From Phenylobacterium sp. (GTDB lineage Bacteria > Pseudomonadota > Alphaproteobacteria > Caulobacterales > Caulobacteraceae): 64,000 nt of DNA. The stretch lies in assembly GCF_030698145.1 (NCBI RefSeq), contig NZ_JAUYNW010000085.1, positions 24,017 through 88,016 of the forward strand, written 5' to 3'. Below the pieces are notes generated by a model. That model made no database searches and was not told the DNA's origin. It saw nothing but the letters and a program-made list of their open reading frames with translations. Shown in pieces: positions 54,469-64,000 of this stretch; the stretch's first letter is position 1, and every line of letters begins with the position of its first letter. A program made the position numbers and the translations under genes.

Positions 54469-55185
54469 TCAGCCGCCCGTGGCGATCCTCTGCAGCTCGC
54501 AGAGTTCGCCGATCCCCTTGCGCGCGAGGGAAAACAGCGCCTCGAACTCGCCCTGGGAGAAGCCGCGCTTCTCGCCGGTGGCCTGGACCTCAACGATATC
54601 GCCCGTGCCGGTCAGCACGAAGTTGGCGTCGGCCTCGGCGTTGGAGTCCTCTTCGTATTCCAGGTCCAGCACCGGGACGCCCTTGAAGATCCCGCACGAG
54701 ATCGCCGCCACCTGGTCCAGGATCGGGTCCTTGGTGATCAGGCCTTCCTCCATCAGGTATTTGGTCGCCACCCGCAGGGCCACCCAGGCGCCGGTGATCG
54801 CCGCGGTGCGCGTGCCGCCGTCGGCCTGGATCACGTCGCAGTCGATGGAGATCTGGCGCTCGCCCAGCGCCACGGGATCGACGATGGCGCGCATCGAGCG
54901 GCCGATCAGCCGCTGGATCTCCTGGGTGCGGCCCGATTGCTTGCCTTCCGAGGCCTCGCGGCGGCCCCGGGTGTGGGTCGCCCGCGGCAGCATGCCGTAC
55001 TCGGCGGTGACCCAGCCCTGGCCGCGGCCGCGCATGAAGCCCGGCACCCGGTCCTCGACGCTGGCGGTGATCAGCACCTTGGTGTGGCCGAACGAGGCCA
55101 GGCACGAGCCCTCCGCATAGCGGTTGACGCCGACCTCCAGGGTCACGGGGCGGAGCAGATCGGCGGTGCGGTCGGAGGGGCGCAT
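54469..55185 (-). CDS. rph: Ribonuclease PH
   Basis: A 238-residue phosphorolytic 3' exonuclease that trims tRNA ends. It shows [48 protein letters not shown] and the Asp-containing [22 protein letters not shown]. Full family length. ATG 55185. It is divergent from hrcA with about 100 bp between starts, the classic alphaproteobacterial order. Confidence 0.97.
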   Translation of the reverse strand: MRPSDRTADLLRPVTLEVGVNRYAEGSCLASFGHTKVLITASVEDRVPGFMRGRGQGWVTAEYGMLPRATHTRGRREASEGKQSGRTQEIQRLIGRSMRAIVDPVALGERQISIDCDVIQADGGTRTAAITGAWVALRVATKYLMEEGLITKDPILDQVAAISCGIFKGVPVLDLEYEEDSNAEADANFVLTGTGDIVEVQATGEKRGFSQGEFEALFSLARKGIGELCELQRIATGG

Positions 55186-55283
55186 GGGAAACCTTGGCGA
55201 TGGTGCTGGCGTCTTGCGCCGGCGGGCTTATCCTAGATCGCAGAGGTTCCGTCCATGGCTCTGACCGAGCACCGCCGCCTATC

Positions 55284-56351
55284 GTGACCAGCCCCCTGCT
55301 TTCCCCCGGGCCTTCGCTCGCCGAACTGGACGCGCGCGCCCGCGACATCTTCCGCCGCGTGGTGGAGAGCTATCTGGAGAGCGGCGAGCCGGTAGGGTCG
55401 CGCACCCTGTCCAAGGGCGGGGTCCATCTCTCGCCCGCCTCGATCCGCAACACCATGCAGGACTTGACCCAGCTGGGCCTGCTGGGCGCGCCTCATGTGA
55501 GCGCCGGCCGCGCGCCCACCCATGCCGGGCTGCGGCTGTTCGTCGACGGCCTGCTGGAGGTGGGCGACGTGGCCGAGGACGATCGCCGCTCCATCGAGGC
55601 GCGGCTGACGGCCAAGGGCATGAACTTCGAGGAGGCGCTGAACGAGGCCACCGCCATCCTTTCGGGACTGGCGGGCGGCGCGGGCGTGGTCGTGAGCCCG
55701 GTGCGCGACGCCGGCGTAAAGCATGTGGAGTTCGTCTCCCTGTCGGCCGACCAGGCCCTGGCTGTCATGGTGTTCGAGGACGGGGTGGTGGAGAACCGGC
55801 TGATGAAGCTGGCCGCGGGCGTGACCCCCAGCGCCCTGCAGGAGGCCTCCAACTTCATGAACGCCCGGCTGAGGGGCCGCACCCTCAGCGAGGCCAAGGT
55901 CGAGGTTCGCGATGAGCTCGACAACGCCCGCACCCAATTGAACGAGGTCGCCGCCCGGCTGGTCGAGGAAGGCCTGGCCGGATGGGGCGGCGGCGAGGGC
56001 TCGGAGCGGTCGCTGATCGTGCGCGGCCGCGCCAACCTGCTGCACGACCGCGAGACCCTGGACGACCTGGAGCGGGTCCGGATGCTGTTCGACGATCTTG
56101 AACAAAAGGAGCAGATGATCGGTTTGCTCGACGACGTGAAGGAAGCCCAGGGCGTGCGCATCTTTATCGGCGCCGAAACCCGCCTGTTTTCGCTTTCGGG
56201 TTCCGCCGTGATCGCCGCGCCCTATATGACGGGCCGACAAAAGGTGTTGGGCGCGATCGGGGTGATCGGGCCCGCGCGCCTCAACTATGCCCGGGTGATC
56301 CCGCTGGTGGACTATACCGCCCGCGTGCTCTCCCAGGTCGCGAACGGGTAA
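55284..56351 (+). CDS. hrcA: Heat-inducible transcription repressor
   Basis: A 355-residue repressor of class I heat-shock genes, which binds CIRCE elements with help from GroEL. The N-terminal winged HTH reads [38 protein letters not shown]; the later part has [20 protein letters not shown] and the GAF-like [29 protein letters not shown] 55284 is the likely start, 30 codons into a longer frame that would overlap the rph promoter region. No CIRCE is visible in the window. grpE follows 10 bp later. Confidence 0.95.
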   Translation: MTSPLLSPGPSLAELDARARDIFRRVVESYLESGEPVGSRTLSKGGVHLSPASIRNTMQDLTQLGLLGAPHVSAGRAPTHAGLRLFVDGLLEVGDVAEDDRRSIEARLTAKGMNFEEALNEATAILSGLAGGAGVVVSPVRDAGVKHVEFVSLSADQALAVMVFEDGVVENRLMKLAAGVTPSALQEASNFMNARLRGRTLSEAKVEVRDELDNARTQLNEVAARLVEEGLAGWGGGEGSERSLIVRGRANLLHDRETLDDLERVRMLFDDLEQKEQMIGLLDDVKEAQGVRIFIGAETRLFSLSGSAVIAAPYMTGRQKVLGAIGVIGPARLNYARVIPLVDYTARVLSQVANG

Positions 56352-56361
56352 AGGAATCTAG

Positions 56362-56979
56362 ATGTCCGACGATCAAACGCCGGCCGAAGAGCTGAACGAA
56401 CTGGCCGATGCGGCCGCCGACGAACTGGTGGCCCTGCGCGCCGAGAACCAGGCGCTGAAAGACCAGGTCCTGCGCGTCGCCGCCGACGCGGAGAACGCCA
56501 AGCGCCGCGCCGAGCGCGAGGCCAATGACGCGCGCGCCTACGCCATCCAGAAATTCGCCCGCGACCTGCTGACCGTCGCCGACACCCTGAGCCGCGCGCT
56601 GGCCGCCCCGCCGGTCAGCGGCGATCCGGCGGTGAACAATTTCGTGGTCGGGGTCGAGATGACCGAGAAGGCCCTGCAGACCGCCTTCGAGGCCAATGGC
56701 CTCAAGCGCATCGAGCCGACCGCCGGGGCGAAGTTCGATCCGCACCAGCACCAGGCGGTGACGGAGCAGTCCTCCCCCGACGTGGCCGCGGGCGGGGTGA
56801 TCTCCACCCTGCAGGCCGGCTACGAGCTGCTGGGCCGGCTGATCCGCCCCGCCATGGTGGTGGTGGCGGCCAAGGGCTCCGGCGCCCAGGCCCCTGGCGG
56901 CGAGGCCTCGGCTCCCGCCAACCCCTACGCGGCCAACGACGGGGATGACTCCGGCGGCGCGGTCGACACACGGGCGTAA
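56362..56979 (+). CDS. grpE: Nucleotide exchange factor GrpE
   Basis: A 205-residue cochaperone that frees ADP from DnaK. The acidic N-terminus forms a long helix (LRAENQALKDQVLRVAADAE and on), then the conserved AREANDARAYAIQKFARDLLTVADTL, VVGVEMTEKALQTAFEANGL and, in the beta domain, KFDPHQHQAVTEQ. An extra Pro/Gly/Ala-rich tail of about 25 residues follows. ATG 56362. Operon with hrcA. Confidence 0.96.
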   Translation: MSDDQTPAEELNELADAAADELVALRAENQALKDQVLRVAADAENAKRRAEREANDARAYAIQKFARDLLTVADTLSRALAAPPVSGDPAVNNFVVGVEMTEKALQTAFEANGLKRIEPTAGAKFDPHQHQAVTEQSSPDVAAGGVISTLQAGYELLGRLIRPAMVVVAAKGSGAQAPGGEASAPANPYAANDGDDSGGAVDTRA

Positions 56980-57083
56980 CGCCTGAGTTACCCCTTTGAG
57001 TTTCAAGGGAAACCGCCGTTCGATTATTTGACCGACCCCCCGCGCGGGCGTAAGCTCGACTTAGAAAATAAGGGGTCGGAAAC

Positions 57084-58055
57084 GTGCAGTCAGTGTCACG
57101 GACTCGCCGGGCGATCATGGGGTGGAGCGCCGCCGCCGGCGGGGCCCTGCTGACCACGCCGGGTTGGGCGTTCGGCCAGGACGCCGCGCCCCCCATTCTT
57201 CCCGAAGCCGCCGACGCCGATCACCCGCCGACCCAGGTCGCCCTCACGGGCGACGTGTTCGAACACGTCACCGCGCCGGTGATGATCAACGGCAAGGGGC
57301 CGTTCCGGTTCATGGTCGACACCGGGGCCAACACCTCCTGCGTGTCGCAGCGCCTGGCCGAGACCCTGGAGCTGCCGCGCGGCAAGACCCTGCGGGTCCA
57401 CACCATCGTCGGGCCGAAGGACCGGGCCAGCGTCCTGGTGGACCGGTTGGATATCGGCTCTCGCACCCGGCGCAACATCGAGGCGCCGATCCTGCCCATG
57501 GCCGGCTTCGGCATCGACGGGGTGCTGGGCATCGACTGGCTGAAGGGCCAGCGGCTGGTGCTGGGCTTCGCCGGCAAGACCCTGGAGATCACCCGCTCCA
57601 AGCGCGAGGACAGCGCCGAGGGCAAGGTCGTGGTGCCGGCGCGGCGCAAGTCGGGCCAGCTCACCATCGTCGACGCCGACCTCAGCGGCCGCAAGATCAG
57701 CGCCATGATCGATTCGGGCTCGCAGTTCTCGCTGGGCAACAGCGCCCTGCGCCGGATCATCGAGCGGGCCGATCCGACGGCGCGCTCGCGGGTTCAGACG
57801 GTGGGCATGCTGTCGATCGCCGGCGAGCGCTTCACCGGCGAGCAGCTCAACCTGCCCTTCATCCGCCTGGGCGGCCTGACCCTGGGCAATGTGCCGGTGG
57901 TGTTCTCGGACCTGCCGGTGTTCAAGTTGTGGGACCTGCACGACAGCCCGACCATCATGCTGGGCATCGACCTGCTGGCCCAGTTCACCACGGTGTCGCT
58001 CGATTTCGGCCGCTCCGCCGTCCGCTTCGACCTCGCCGACGAGGCCAAGGCGTAG
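57084..58055 (+). CDS. Exported retropepsin-like aspartyl protease family protein
   Basis: A 323-residue protein with two half-domains, each with an aspartic motif: FMVDTGANTSCVS (about 77-89) and AMIDSGSQFSLG (about 208-219). The pair should form one pepsin-like active site within a single chain. The N-terminus RTRRAIMGWSAAAGGALL has a twin-arginine look, so export may be by Tat. GTG 57084. The role is unknown; relatives are periplasmic. It lies between grpE and dnaN. Confidence 0.87.
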   Translation: MQSVSRTRRAIMGWSAAAGGALLTTPGWAFGQDAAPPILPEAADADHPPTQVALTGDVFEHVTAPVMINGKGPFRFMVDTGANTSCVSQRLAETLELPRGKTLRVHTIVGPKDRASVLVDRLDIGSRTRRNIEAPILPMAGFGIDGVLGIDWLKGQRLVLGFAGKTLEITRSKREDSAEGKVVVPARRKSGQLTIVDADLSGRKISAMIDSGSQFSLGNSALRRIIERADPTARSRVQTVGMLSIAGERFTGEQLNLPFIRLGGLTLGNVPVVFSDLPVFKLWDLHDSPTIMLGIDLLAQFTTVSLDFGRSAVRFDLADEAKA

Positions 58056-58224
58056 GGCGAAGGCCCCGCCGACACGATCGACGACGCAATTTCCCCAGGC
58101 CGGACGCCGCAGGCGCCGGGCCCCTCTTCCCCGCGCGTTCTAAATGATTAAAGTCCCAGGTCCCTTCCTGTCGGGGGGCGCCGGCGACTCCCTCGCACCG
58201 GCGCTTGGAGGTCCGGACCACATC

Positions 58225-59343
58225 ATGAAGCTTACGATCGAACGGGCGGCGCTGATCAAGGCGCTGGGGCATGTGCAGAGCGCCGTGGAGCGCCGCAACA
58301 CCATCCCGATCCTGTCCAATGTGCTGCTGTCGGCAGAGCGCGACCGGCTGACCTTCTCGGCGACCGATCTCGACCTGGAGATCATCGACGAGGCCTTCGC
58401 CCAGGTGGACCAGCCCGGACAGATCACCGCGCCCGCCCACACCCTCTACGAGATCGTCCGCAAGCTGCCGGAAGGCGCCGACGTCTCCCTGTCCTTCACC
58501 GGCGAGGATCCGCGCCTGACCGTCTCGGCGGGGCGTTCGCGCTTCAACCTGCCGGTGCTGCCGGCCGGCGACTTCCCGGTGATGTCCTCGGACGGCCTCT
58601 CCTCGCGGGTGCCCGTGGACGTGGGCGACCTGATCCGGCTGATCGACAAGACCCGGTTCGCGATCTCGACGGAGGAGACGCGCTACTATCTGAACGGCCT
58701 CTACCTGCACACGGTGGTGGAGAACGGGGTGCAGAAGCTGCGCGCCGTGGCCACCGACGGCCACCGCCTGGCCCTGGCCGAGATGGCCGCGCCCGAGGGA
58801 TCGGCCGGGACGCCCGGCGTCATCGTGCCGCGCAAGACCATCGCCGAGGCTCGCCGCCTGCTCGAGGACGCCGGCGAGAGCGTCGACCTGCAGCTCAGCG
58901 CCCAGAAGGTGCGGCTGGATTTCGGCGGCGCGGCGCTGACCTCAAAGGTCATCGACGGCAACTTCCCCGACTACAGCCGGGTGATCCCCAAGGACAACAA
59001 CCGGGTGATGATGGTCGACAACAAGCTGTTCGCCCAGGCGGTGGACCGCGTCGCCACCATCTCGGCCGAGAAGAGCCGCTCGGTGCGCATGGCCATCGAG
59101 CCCGGCAAGGTGATCCTGACGGTGCGCAACATGGAGGCCGGCCAGGCCGTCGAGGAGATCGAGGTCGACTATGACGGCGAGGCCTTCGAGCTCAGCTTCA
59201 ACGCCCGCTACCTGCTGGACGTCACCGACCAGATCGGCGCCGAACAGGCTGAGTTCCGGTTCGGCGGCCCCAACGACCCAGCCCTGGTGCTCGATCCCAC
59301 CGACGCCGACGTCCAGTACGTGCTGATGCCCCTGCGGGTCTAA
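58225..59343 (+). CDS. dnaN: DNA polymerase III beta subunit (sliding clamp)
   Basis: The 372-residue ring subunit that holds DNA polymerase on the template. All three clamp domains are present: MKLTIERAALIKALGHVQSA, PVDVGDLIRLIDKTRFAISTEETRYYLNG and FNARYLLDVTDQIGAEQAEF, ending in VQYVLMPLRV as expected. ATG 58225 gives the family N-terminus; the frame upstream is not conserved. Confidence 0.98.
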   Translation: MKLTIERAALIKALGHVQSAVERRNTIPILSNVLLSAERDRLTFSATDLDLEIIDEAFAQVDQPGQITAPAHTLYEIVRKLPEGADVSLSFTGEDPRLTVSAGRSRFNLPVLPAGDFPVMSSDGLSSRVPVDVGDLIRLIDKTRFAISTEETRYYLNGLYLHTVVENGVQKLRAVATDGHRLALAEMAAPEGSAGTPGVIVPRKTIAEARRLLEDAGESVDLQLSAQKVRLDFGGAALTSKVIDGNFPDYSRVIPKDNNRVMMVDNKLFAQAVDRVATISAEKSRSVRMAIEPGKVILTVRNMEAGQAVEEIEVDYDGEAFELSFNARYLLDVTDQIGAEQAEFRFGGPNDPALVLDPTDADVQYVLMPLRV

Positions 59344-59404
59344 GCCTCGACGTAGTACGTCGCTGCTGTAGGCTCACGGGCAACAGTGTCCTTGGGAGGC
59401 GGCG

Positions 59405-61336
59405 ATGCTTAGGATTCTGATCGGCGCCGCCGTGGCCTTGGCGCTCGGGTCGCCGGCCCTGGCCCAGGCGCCGGTGGTCAAGCGCGAGGTCGGCGCCCTG
59501 GTCACCGAGAACGTGCCCGAGACGCCGCCGGCCGTCCGCGAACAGCTTCGTCGCTACCAGAACGCCCGCTCCGCCGCCTTCCTGGACTGGCTGGCCGACG
59601 GGTCCATGCTGATCGCCACCCGCTTCGGCCAGACCCCGCAGATCCACCACGTGAAGGCGCCCGGCGGCGACCGCACCCAACTCACCTTCTTCGACGAGCC
59701 GGTGATGTCGGCCACGGCGCGACCGGTGGTTCCCGGCGCCTTCGTCTTCGCCCGCGATTCCGGCGGCGACGAATACTACCAGGGCTACGCCTCGGCGGTG
59801 GAAGGCGGCGAGGCCCAGGTCACCGAGCCCAAGACCCGCAACACGGGCTTCGTCTATTCGCCGGACGGCGCCCAGCTCGCCTGGAGCCGGGTGACTCCCG
59901 GCAAGGGCGACTACGATATCATGCTGATGCGCACCGGCGAGGCGGAAACCCGACGAGTGGCCTTGCAGGGGACCGGGGCCGTCGGCCCCGTGACCTTCTC
60001 GGCCGATGGCCGCGCCATGCTCTATCGAAGGGTGATCTCGGCCCAGTCGGGCAAGGCCTTCGTGCTGGACCTGGCCACCGGTCAGAGCCGCGAGATCAAC
60101 CGGTCCAAGACGCTCGTCGCCTATTCCGGCGGGGAGTTCACACCCGACGGCGCCCGGGTGCTGATGCTGTCGAACGAGGGCTCGGAGGTCGCCCGCCTGG
60201 TGGAATACGACCTGGCGAGCGGCAGGAAGTCCGTGGTGGCCGACGGCGGGGCCTGGGACATCGAGACCTTCGACCTGTCCGACGATGGCCGCCTGTTGGC
60301 CTATTCCATCAACCAGGACGGCCGCTCCAAGGTGGTGGTGGCCGACCGGATCACCCGCCGCGCCCTGCCCCAGCCGGACCTGCCGGTGGGCGTGCTGGCC
60401 GACCTGAAGTTCTCGCCCGACGGCGCGCGGCTGGCCATCGGGCTGAACGCGGCGACCTCGCCCGCCGACGTCTGGACCTGGGACCTGGAGGACGCGAAGC
60501 TGACCCGCTGGACCCACAGTGAGATGGGGGGCCTGAAGTCCGGCGACATGGTCGAGCCGGCCCTGGTCCGCTTCCCGAGCTTCGACCAGCGCCAGATCCC
60601 GGCCTGGATCTACCGGGTGAGGGCCGCGAAGGCGCCGACGCCAGTGATCATCGACATCCACGGCGGGCCGGAAGGCCAGTCGCGGCCTGGCTTCTCCAGC
60701 ACCTACCAGTACTGGGTGAACGCCCTGGGGGCGGCGGTGATCTCGCCCAATGTCCGCGGCTCGACCGGCTACGGGAAGACCTATCTGGCGCTCGACAACG
60801 CCATGCTGCGCCAGGACTCGGTGAAGGATATCGGCGCCCTGCTGGACTGGATCGCCACCCAGCCGGACCTGGACAAGAGCCGGGTGGTGGTCTCGGGCGG
60901 CTCCTATGGCGGCTTCATGACCCTGGCGGCGCTGGCGGCCTATAACGACCGTCTGGCGGGGGCCATCGACACGGTGGGCATCAGCGACTTCACCACCTTC
61001 CTGACCAATACCGAGGGCTACCGTCGCGATCTGCGCCGGGTGGAGTACGGCGACGAGCGGGACCCGAAGATGAAGGCCGAGTTCGACCGCATCTCGCCGC
61101 TCAACCTGACGGCCAGGATGACCAAGCCGCTGTTCGTCATCGCCGGCTTCAACGATCCGCGCGTGCCCTGGACCGAGGGCGAGCAGATGGTCGCCAAGGT
61201 CCGCGCCAACGGCGGCGACGTCTGGTGGATGATGGCCAAGGACGAAGGCCACGGCTTCCGCAAGAAACAGAACCGCGACGCGTTGCGGGAGGCCGAGACG
61301 CTGTTCCTGCGGAAGGTGTTCGGGGCCGGGTCCTAG
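59405..61336 (+). CDS. S9-family prolyl oligopeptidase-like peptidase
   Basis: A 643-residue secreted peptidase. The signal peptide runs ILIGAAVALALGSPALA. Residues 60-370 form WD40-like blades (YSPDGAQLAWSRV, KFSPDGARLAIGL). The C-terminal alpha/beta hydrolase has Ser in VSGGSYGGFMTLAAL (about 500), Asp in GFNDPRVPWTEGEQM (about 583) and His in DEGHGFRKKQN (about 615), a full catalytic triad. Cuts peptides in the periplasm. ATG 59405. Its stop shares CTAG with the next, convergent gene. Confidence 0.94.
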   Translation: MLRILIGAAVALALGSPALAQAPVVKREVGALVTENVPETPPAVREQLRRYQNARSAAFLDWLADGSMLIATRFGQTPQIHHVKAPGGDRTQLTFFDEPVMSATARPVVPGAFVFARDSGGDEYYQGYASAVEGGEAQVTEPKTRNTGFVYSPDGAQLAWSRVTPGKGDYDIMLMRTGEAETRRVALQGTGAVGPVTFSADGRAMLYRRVISAQSGKAFVLDLATGQSREINRSKTLVAYSGGEFTPDGARVLMLSNEGSEVARLVEYDLASGRKSVVADGGAWDIETFDLSDDGRLLAYSINQDGRSKVVVADRITRRALPQPDLPVGVLADLKFSPDGARLAIGLNAATSPADVWTWDLEDAKLTRWTHSEMGGLKSGDMVEPALVRFPSFDQRQIPAWIYRVRAAKAPTPVIIDIHGGPEGQSRPGFSSTYQYWVNALGAAVISPNVRGSTGYGKTYLALDNAMLRQDSVKDIGALLDWIATQPDLDKSRVVVSGGSYGGFMTLAALAAYNDRLAGAIDTVGISDFTTFLTNTEGYRRDLRRVEYGDERDPKMKAEFDRISPLNLTARMTKPLFVIAGFNDPRVPWTEGEQMVAKVRANGGDVWWMMAKDEGHGFRKKQNRDALREAETLFLRKVFGAGS

Positions 61337-62889
61337 GGCTTGGTGGCCGGCGGATAGCACTGACGGTCAGCGCAGAAGAGCCGGCGGGCCTCCGCATCGA
61401 CCAAGCCAGAATAGTGAGCGTGTATCTCGTCCACCTCGGCGTAGAGCCCGTCCGTGAAGTGGACCGATGGATCCGCGCCATGCGCCAGGGCGAGCTTCAA
61501 CTGGGCCTCGGTGAAGAGCCTCGCTTGGGCGGCTGCCAATGCCTCCGCCAGATGCGGCAATTCTCGAATGAACGCGCCTCGCAAGGCGCCCGAGGCCGCG
61601 GCCTGATCGGCCGCGTCGGCCATCATCCCCCCAATCTCCCCGTCGAGAGCCGCCACACTGGCGGTGATATTCTCAACGATGCGCTCTCGCGCGATGAACT
61701 GGCGGGCGAGCGCCAGGCGCGCGGGGTCCGGTGGTGAGCTCTTTGGAGCGGTCAGCTCCTGGCTCGCGGCGGGGAACTCGACCAGCACTGAGATAGTCTC
61801 GCCCTGGGCGCCGGCCGACATCAAGTTCGGGTGCAGCCTGTAGCTGTTGCTCAAGTGGTTCGCGGCACGGCCAAATCCGAAGCCCGCGGGCGACTCGGCG
61901 ACCGATGTGCAGAAGGAAGGCGCAGCGGCCTGACTCACAATGCAGTTCAAGTTCGCCCAGCCCGCGATATTGAAGGCTTGGGCCAATGGAGGCCGAGCCG
62001 CTATCCGTGCAGCTTCGTCCGGCGACTCCAGCCATTCCGGCGATTGTATGCCGACGCCCGATACGGGCTGGGGGATCCCGATCCGGCAACGTTCATTCAC
62101 ACAGAAGGCGGTGCGGGCGGCGACCGCGACGTTTCTGAAATGCGCCTGGAAGACGGCGGCAAACTCCTGGCGAAGGCCCTCTGCTCCACCATCCAGGGCA
62201 ATGCCCTCAGGCGATGATCGGAAGGCGATCGTCGCCTCCATCTGCTCGTCTGTCGCAAGGGATGCGTAGTGCTCAGCGACTGCTTGCGACCAGGATGGCG
62301 CGATCTTCCCGATGGCCGAGAGCAGGGCCTTCCGCGCCGCGACTCGGGTCTCGATGTCGACATCGGTTTGCGGGGTGATTTCTAGCGCGAGCGCTGTCCC
62401 CGCATAGTCGGCGGTCAGCTTCGCTAGGACCGCCGCTCTCAATTTCGGTGTCAGAGCGGCGACGACGGCGGATTTCGGCTTGCCCTGCACGGGCAGCACT
62501 GAACTGGCCTTATCTGGAAGTTTGAACCGCAGTGGGATGCGCACCGTTCCGCTATCCACGGGCTGGCTATCCACAGTCTTCGGCGTCATTCGGAAGGTCT
62601 CGGTCGCCTTCAGGGCCGCAGCGCCAAATCCCAAGCCCGCCGGAAACTGGTCGACGACCAGGCAATGACGCAGGTGTCCCGTGGTGTCGACCAAGCACGA
62701 AACCGTCGCACGGCCGGCGAGTCCCAGTTCCTGAGCGAGATGGGGGTAGACCTGCTGCAACACCTCCGGCGTCGGGCGAACCAGCCAGTCGGGGTTGGTC
62801 ACAATGGTCGGCCGCGGTTGGGCCTGGGCCGCCCCAGCCAGAAGCACCGCTGCCACGCAAATCGCGCGACCCGCCCAAACTCTCGTCAT
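61333..62889 (-). CDS. Periplasmic protein with duplicated TonB-C-like domains
   Basis: About 518 residues with a signal peptide (AICVAAVLLAGAAQAQ). Two similar regions resemble TonB C-terminal domains: residues 40-130 (LGLAGRATVSCLVDTTGHL, then FPAGLGFGAAALKATETFRM) and 300-370 (FNIAGWANLNCIVS, then SPAGFGFGRAANHLSNSYRL). Between them lies a DUF2059-like stretch (ATDEQMEATIAFRSSPEGIA). The last 110 residues are helical. Both copies keep paired Cys. No known role. ATG 62889. GC looks lower than in dnaN and recF, hinting at a later arrival between them. Confidence 0.72.
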   Translation of the reverse strand: MTRVWAGRAICVAAVLLAGAAQAQPRPTIVTNPDWLVRPTPEVLQQVYPHLAQELGLAGRATVSCLVDTTGHLRHCLVVDQFPAGLGFGAAALKATETFRMTPKTVDSQPVDSGTVRIPLRFKLPDKASSVLPVQGKPKSAVVAALTPKLRAAVLAKLTADYAGTALALEITPQTDVDIETRVAARKALLSAIGKIAPSWSQAVAEHYASLATDEQMEATIAFRSSPEGIALDGGAEGLRQEFAAVFQAHFRNVAVAARTAFCVNERCRIGIPQPVSGVGIQSPEWLESPDEAARIAARPPLAQAFNIAGWANLNCIVSQAAAPSFCTSVAESPAGFGFGRAANHLSNSYRLHPNLMSAGAQGETISVLVEFPAASQELTAPKSSPPDPARLALARQFIARERIVENITASVAALDGEIGGMMADAADQAAASGALRGAFIRELPHLAEALAAAQARLFTEAQLKLALAHGADPSVHFTDGLYAEVDEIHAHYSGLVDAEARRLFCADRQCYPPATKP

Positions 62890-62989
62890 GCCGACCCCCG
62901 CAACCCCAGGGCGCACCCTAGCCTAGCTTGGCCGGGGCTCAAGCCCCGCCCCCTTCGCGCGGGCGCGCGAAACCCGCTATGACCCGCCG

Positions 62990-64000
62990 GTGACCGCCTT
63001 CAGCCACCTGACCCTGACAGACTTCCGCTCCTATGCGCGGGCCGAGCTCGCCCTCGACGGGCGGCCGGTGTTCCTGGTGGGGCCCAACGGGGCGGGCAAG
63101 ACCAACCTACTGGAGGCCATCAGCCTGTTCACCGCCGGCCGGGGGCTGCGTGGCGCGGCCATCGCTGAGCTTGGCCGCCGCCAGCCGGGCGAGACCCAGG
63201 GTCGGGCCTGGGCGGTGGCCGCCGTCATCGTCGAGGCCGGCGAGGAGACCCGCGTCGGCACGGGGGTTGAGACCCCTGGCGCGGCGCGGCGCACCGTGCG
63301 GCTGGAGGGCGAGGCCGTGCCGCCGGGACGGCTGGCCGACCTGCAGCGCCAGGTCTGGCTGACCCCGGCTCAGGACCGGCTGTTCCTCGAGGGCGCGGGC
63401 GACCGCCGGCGGTTCCTGGACCGCCTGGTGTTCGCCGGCGAACCCAGCCATGCGGCCCATGTCTCGGCCTACGAGAAATCCCAGCGCGAGCGCATGCGGC
63501 TGCTCACTGATGGGCCGGCTGACCCCGCCTGGCTCTCGGCCCTGGAGGCCCGGCTCGCCGAGGCCGGAGCCCTGATGGCCGAGGCCCGCGCCCGCACCCT
63601 GGCCGCGCTGCAGGCGGAGATCGACGGCCGCGGCGACCGGCCCTTCCCGCAGGCGAAGCTGACGCTCACCGGCGACTGGGAGCGGATGGCCGGCGAGGGG
63701 GTCGAGTTCGCCGAGATCGAGGCTCGGCTGGCCCGGTCGCTGGCGTCGGCGCGCGACCGCGACGCCGCCGCCGGGCGGGCGCTGACCGGCCCCCATCGGG
63801 GCGATCTGCTGGTGGTGCACGCCGAAAAGGACCGTCCGGCGGCGGAATGCTCGACCGGCGAGCAGAAAGCCCTGATTTTGAACCTTGTTTTGGCCCAGGC
63901 GGCGCGTCTTTCGCGTGCAGAATCGGCGCCAAACCCTATATTGTTGCTGGATGAGGTCGCAGCGCATCTGGACCGCCGCAGGCGGGCCGCGCTGTTCGAC
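62990..64000 (+). CDS. recF: DNA replication and repair protein RecF (partial)
   Basis: The first 337 codons of recF; the gene runs off the window. Walker A is [20 protein letters not shown], then [25 protein letters not shown], the signature [17 protein letters not shown] and Walker [17 protein letters not shown]. RecF loads RecA at gaps with RecO and RecR. GTG 62990 is the likely start, 101 bp from the divergent start at 62889. It lies downstream of dnaN, as in many bacteria, with two genes in between. Confidence 0.96.
   Translation, partial: MTAFSHLTLTDFRSYARAELALDGRPVFLVGPNGAGKTNLLEAISLFTAGRGLRGAAIAELGRRQPGETQGRAWAVAAVIVEAGEETRVGTGVETPGAARRTVRLEGEAVPPGRLADLQRQVWLTPAQDRLFLEGAGDRRRFLDRLVFAGEPSHAAHVSAYEKSQRERMRLLTDGPADPAWLSALEARLAEAGALMAEARARTLAALQAEIDGRGDRPFPQAKLTLTGDWERMAGEGVEFAEIEARLARSLASARDRDAAAGRALTGPHRGDLLVVHAEKDRPAAECSTGEQKALILNLVLAQAARLSRAESAPNPILLLDEVAAHLDRRRRAALFD

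Noticed and set aside
55186..55283. CIRCE element or heat-shock promoter ahead of hrcA
   Set aside because: No TTAGCACTC-N9-GAGTGCTAA pattern and no convincing sigma-32 boxes were found in the rph-hrcA gap.
59222..61360. A 712-codon minus-strand frame opposite the S9 peptidase
   Set aside because: Same reason: the product is Gly/Arg/His/Gln-rich without domains, while the plus strand encodes an intact catalytic triad.

Overview
The window looks like chromosomal DNA of a Caulobacteraceae-type alphaproteobacterium, close to Caulobacter or Phenylobacterium; the species cannot be fixed from sequence alone. The signs are very high GC with strong G/C preference at third codon positions, a CC0125/CC1285-type lipoprotein, a large NAD-glutamate dehydrogenase, a DUF1674 protein, an alphaproteobacterial SOS box of the form GAAC-N7-GAAC, -10 elements resembling GCTAnA, and the alphaproteobacterial core cluster rph / rdgB / hemW / rsmI / yraN / gshB next to hrcA-grpE and dnaN / recF. 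Genes are tightly packed and in short operons. No tRNA, rRNA, CRISPR array, transposase, integrase or phage gene was seen.

Layout. 0-10 kb: an enoyl-CoA hydratase-like gene, an attenuator-controlled mini-operon with a leader peptide and an orphan ACT domain, an MHYT-GGDEF-EAL cyclic-di-GMP protein, small transporters, argG and a divergent Lrp/AsnC regulator. 10-22 kb: kup, MarC, pyrF, an rsmB-rpe-heparinase-like run and purH. 22-33 kb: the 1614-residue glutamate dehydrogenase, a PerM/AI-2E protein, a HerA-like ATPase and a hybrid sensor kinase. 33-43 kb: two SDR enzymes, a 2OG dioxygenase/DMT operon, rlmN, a DUF350 plus protease pair, ampG and a soluble hybrid kinase. 44-46 kb: an XRE regulator divergent from a small regulatory cluster built on a LuxR-type HTH protein with a C-terminal membrane helix. 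46-53 kb (minus strand): rdgB-hemW, rsmI-yraN, a SirB1-like gene, gshB and comM, the last with an SOS box upstream. 53-54.5 kb: a small island between rph and rdgB. 54.5-64 kb: rph, hrcA-grpE, dnaN and the start of recF, with an S9 peptidase and a duplicated TonB-C-like protein lodged between dnaN and recF.

The strongest leads are: (1) a same-strand nested gene at 44742-45134 inside the HTH-TM frame 44429-45238, where both ends of the outer frame look coding but the middle is coding-like in another frame; (2) a leader peptide with a terminator and a possible antiterminator at 921-1174 ahead of an orphan ACT gene; (3) the rph-rdgB island with two unannotated 35-residue proteins, one with a near-consensus promoter and direct repeats; (4) five copies of a roughly 150-bp palindromic element, four of them exactly between convergent genes, with compensatory stem changes and a conserved GACTC (GANTC) site; (5) an SOS box ahead of comM.

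Everything here comes from reading the sequence. Family names rest on motif recognition, not on database searches. Promoter and operator calls are by eye.
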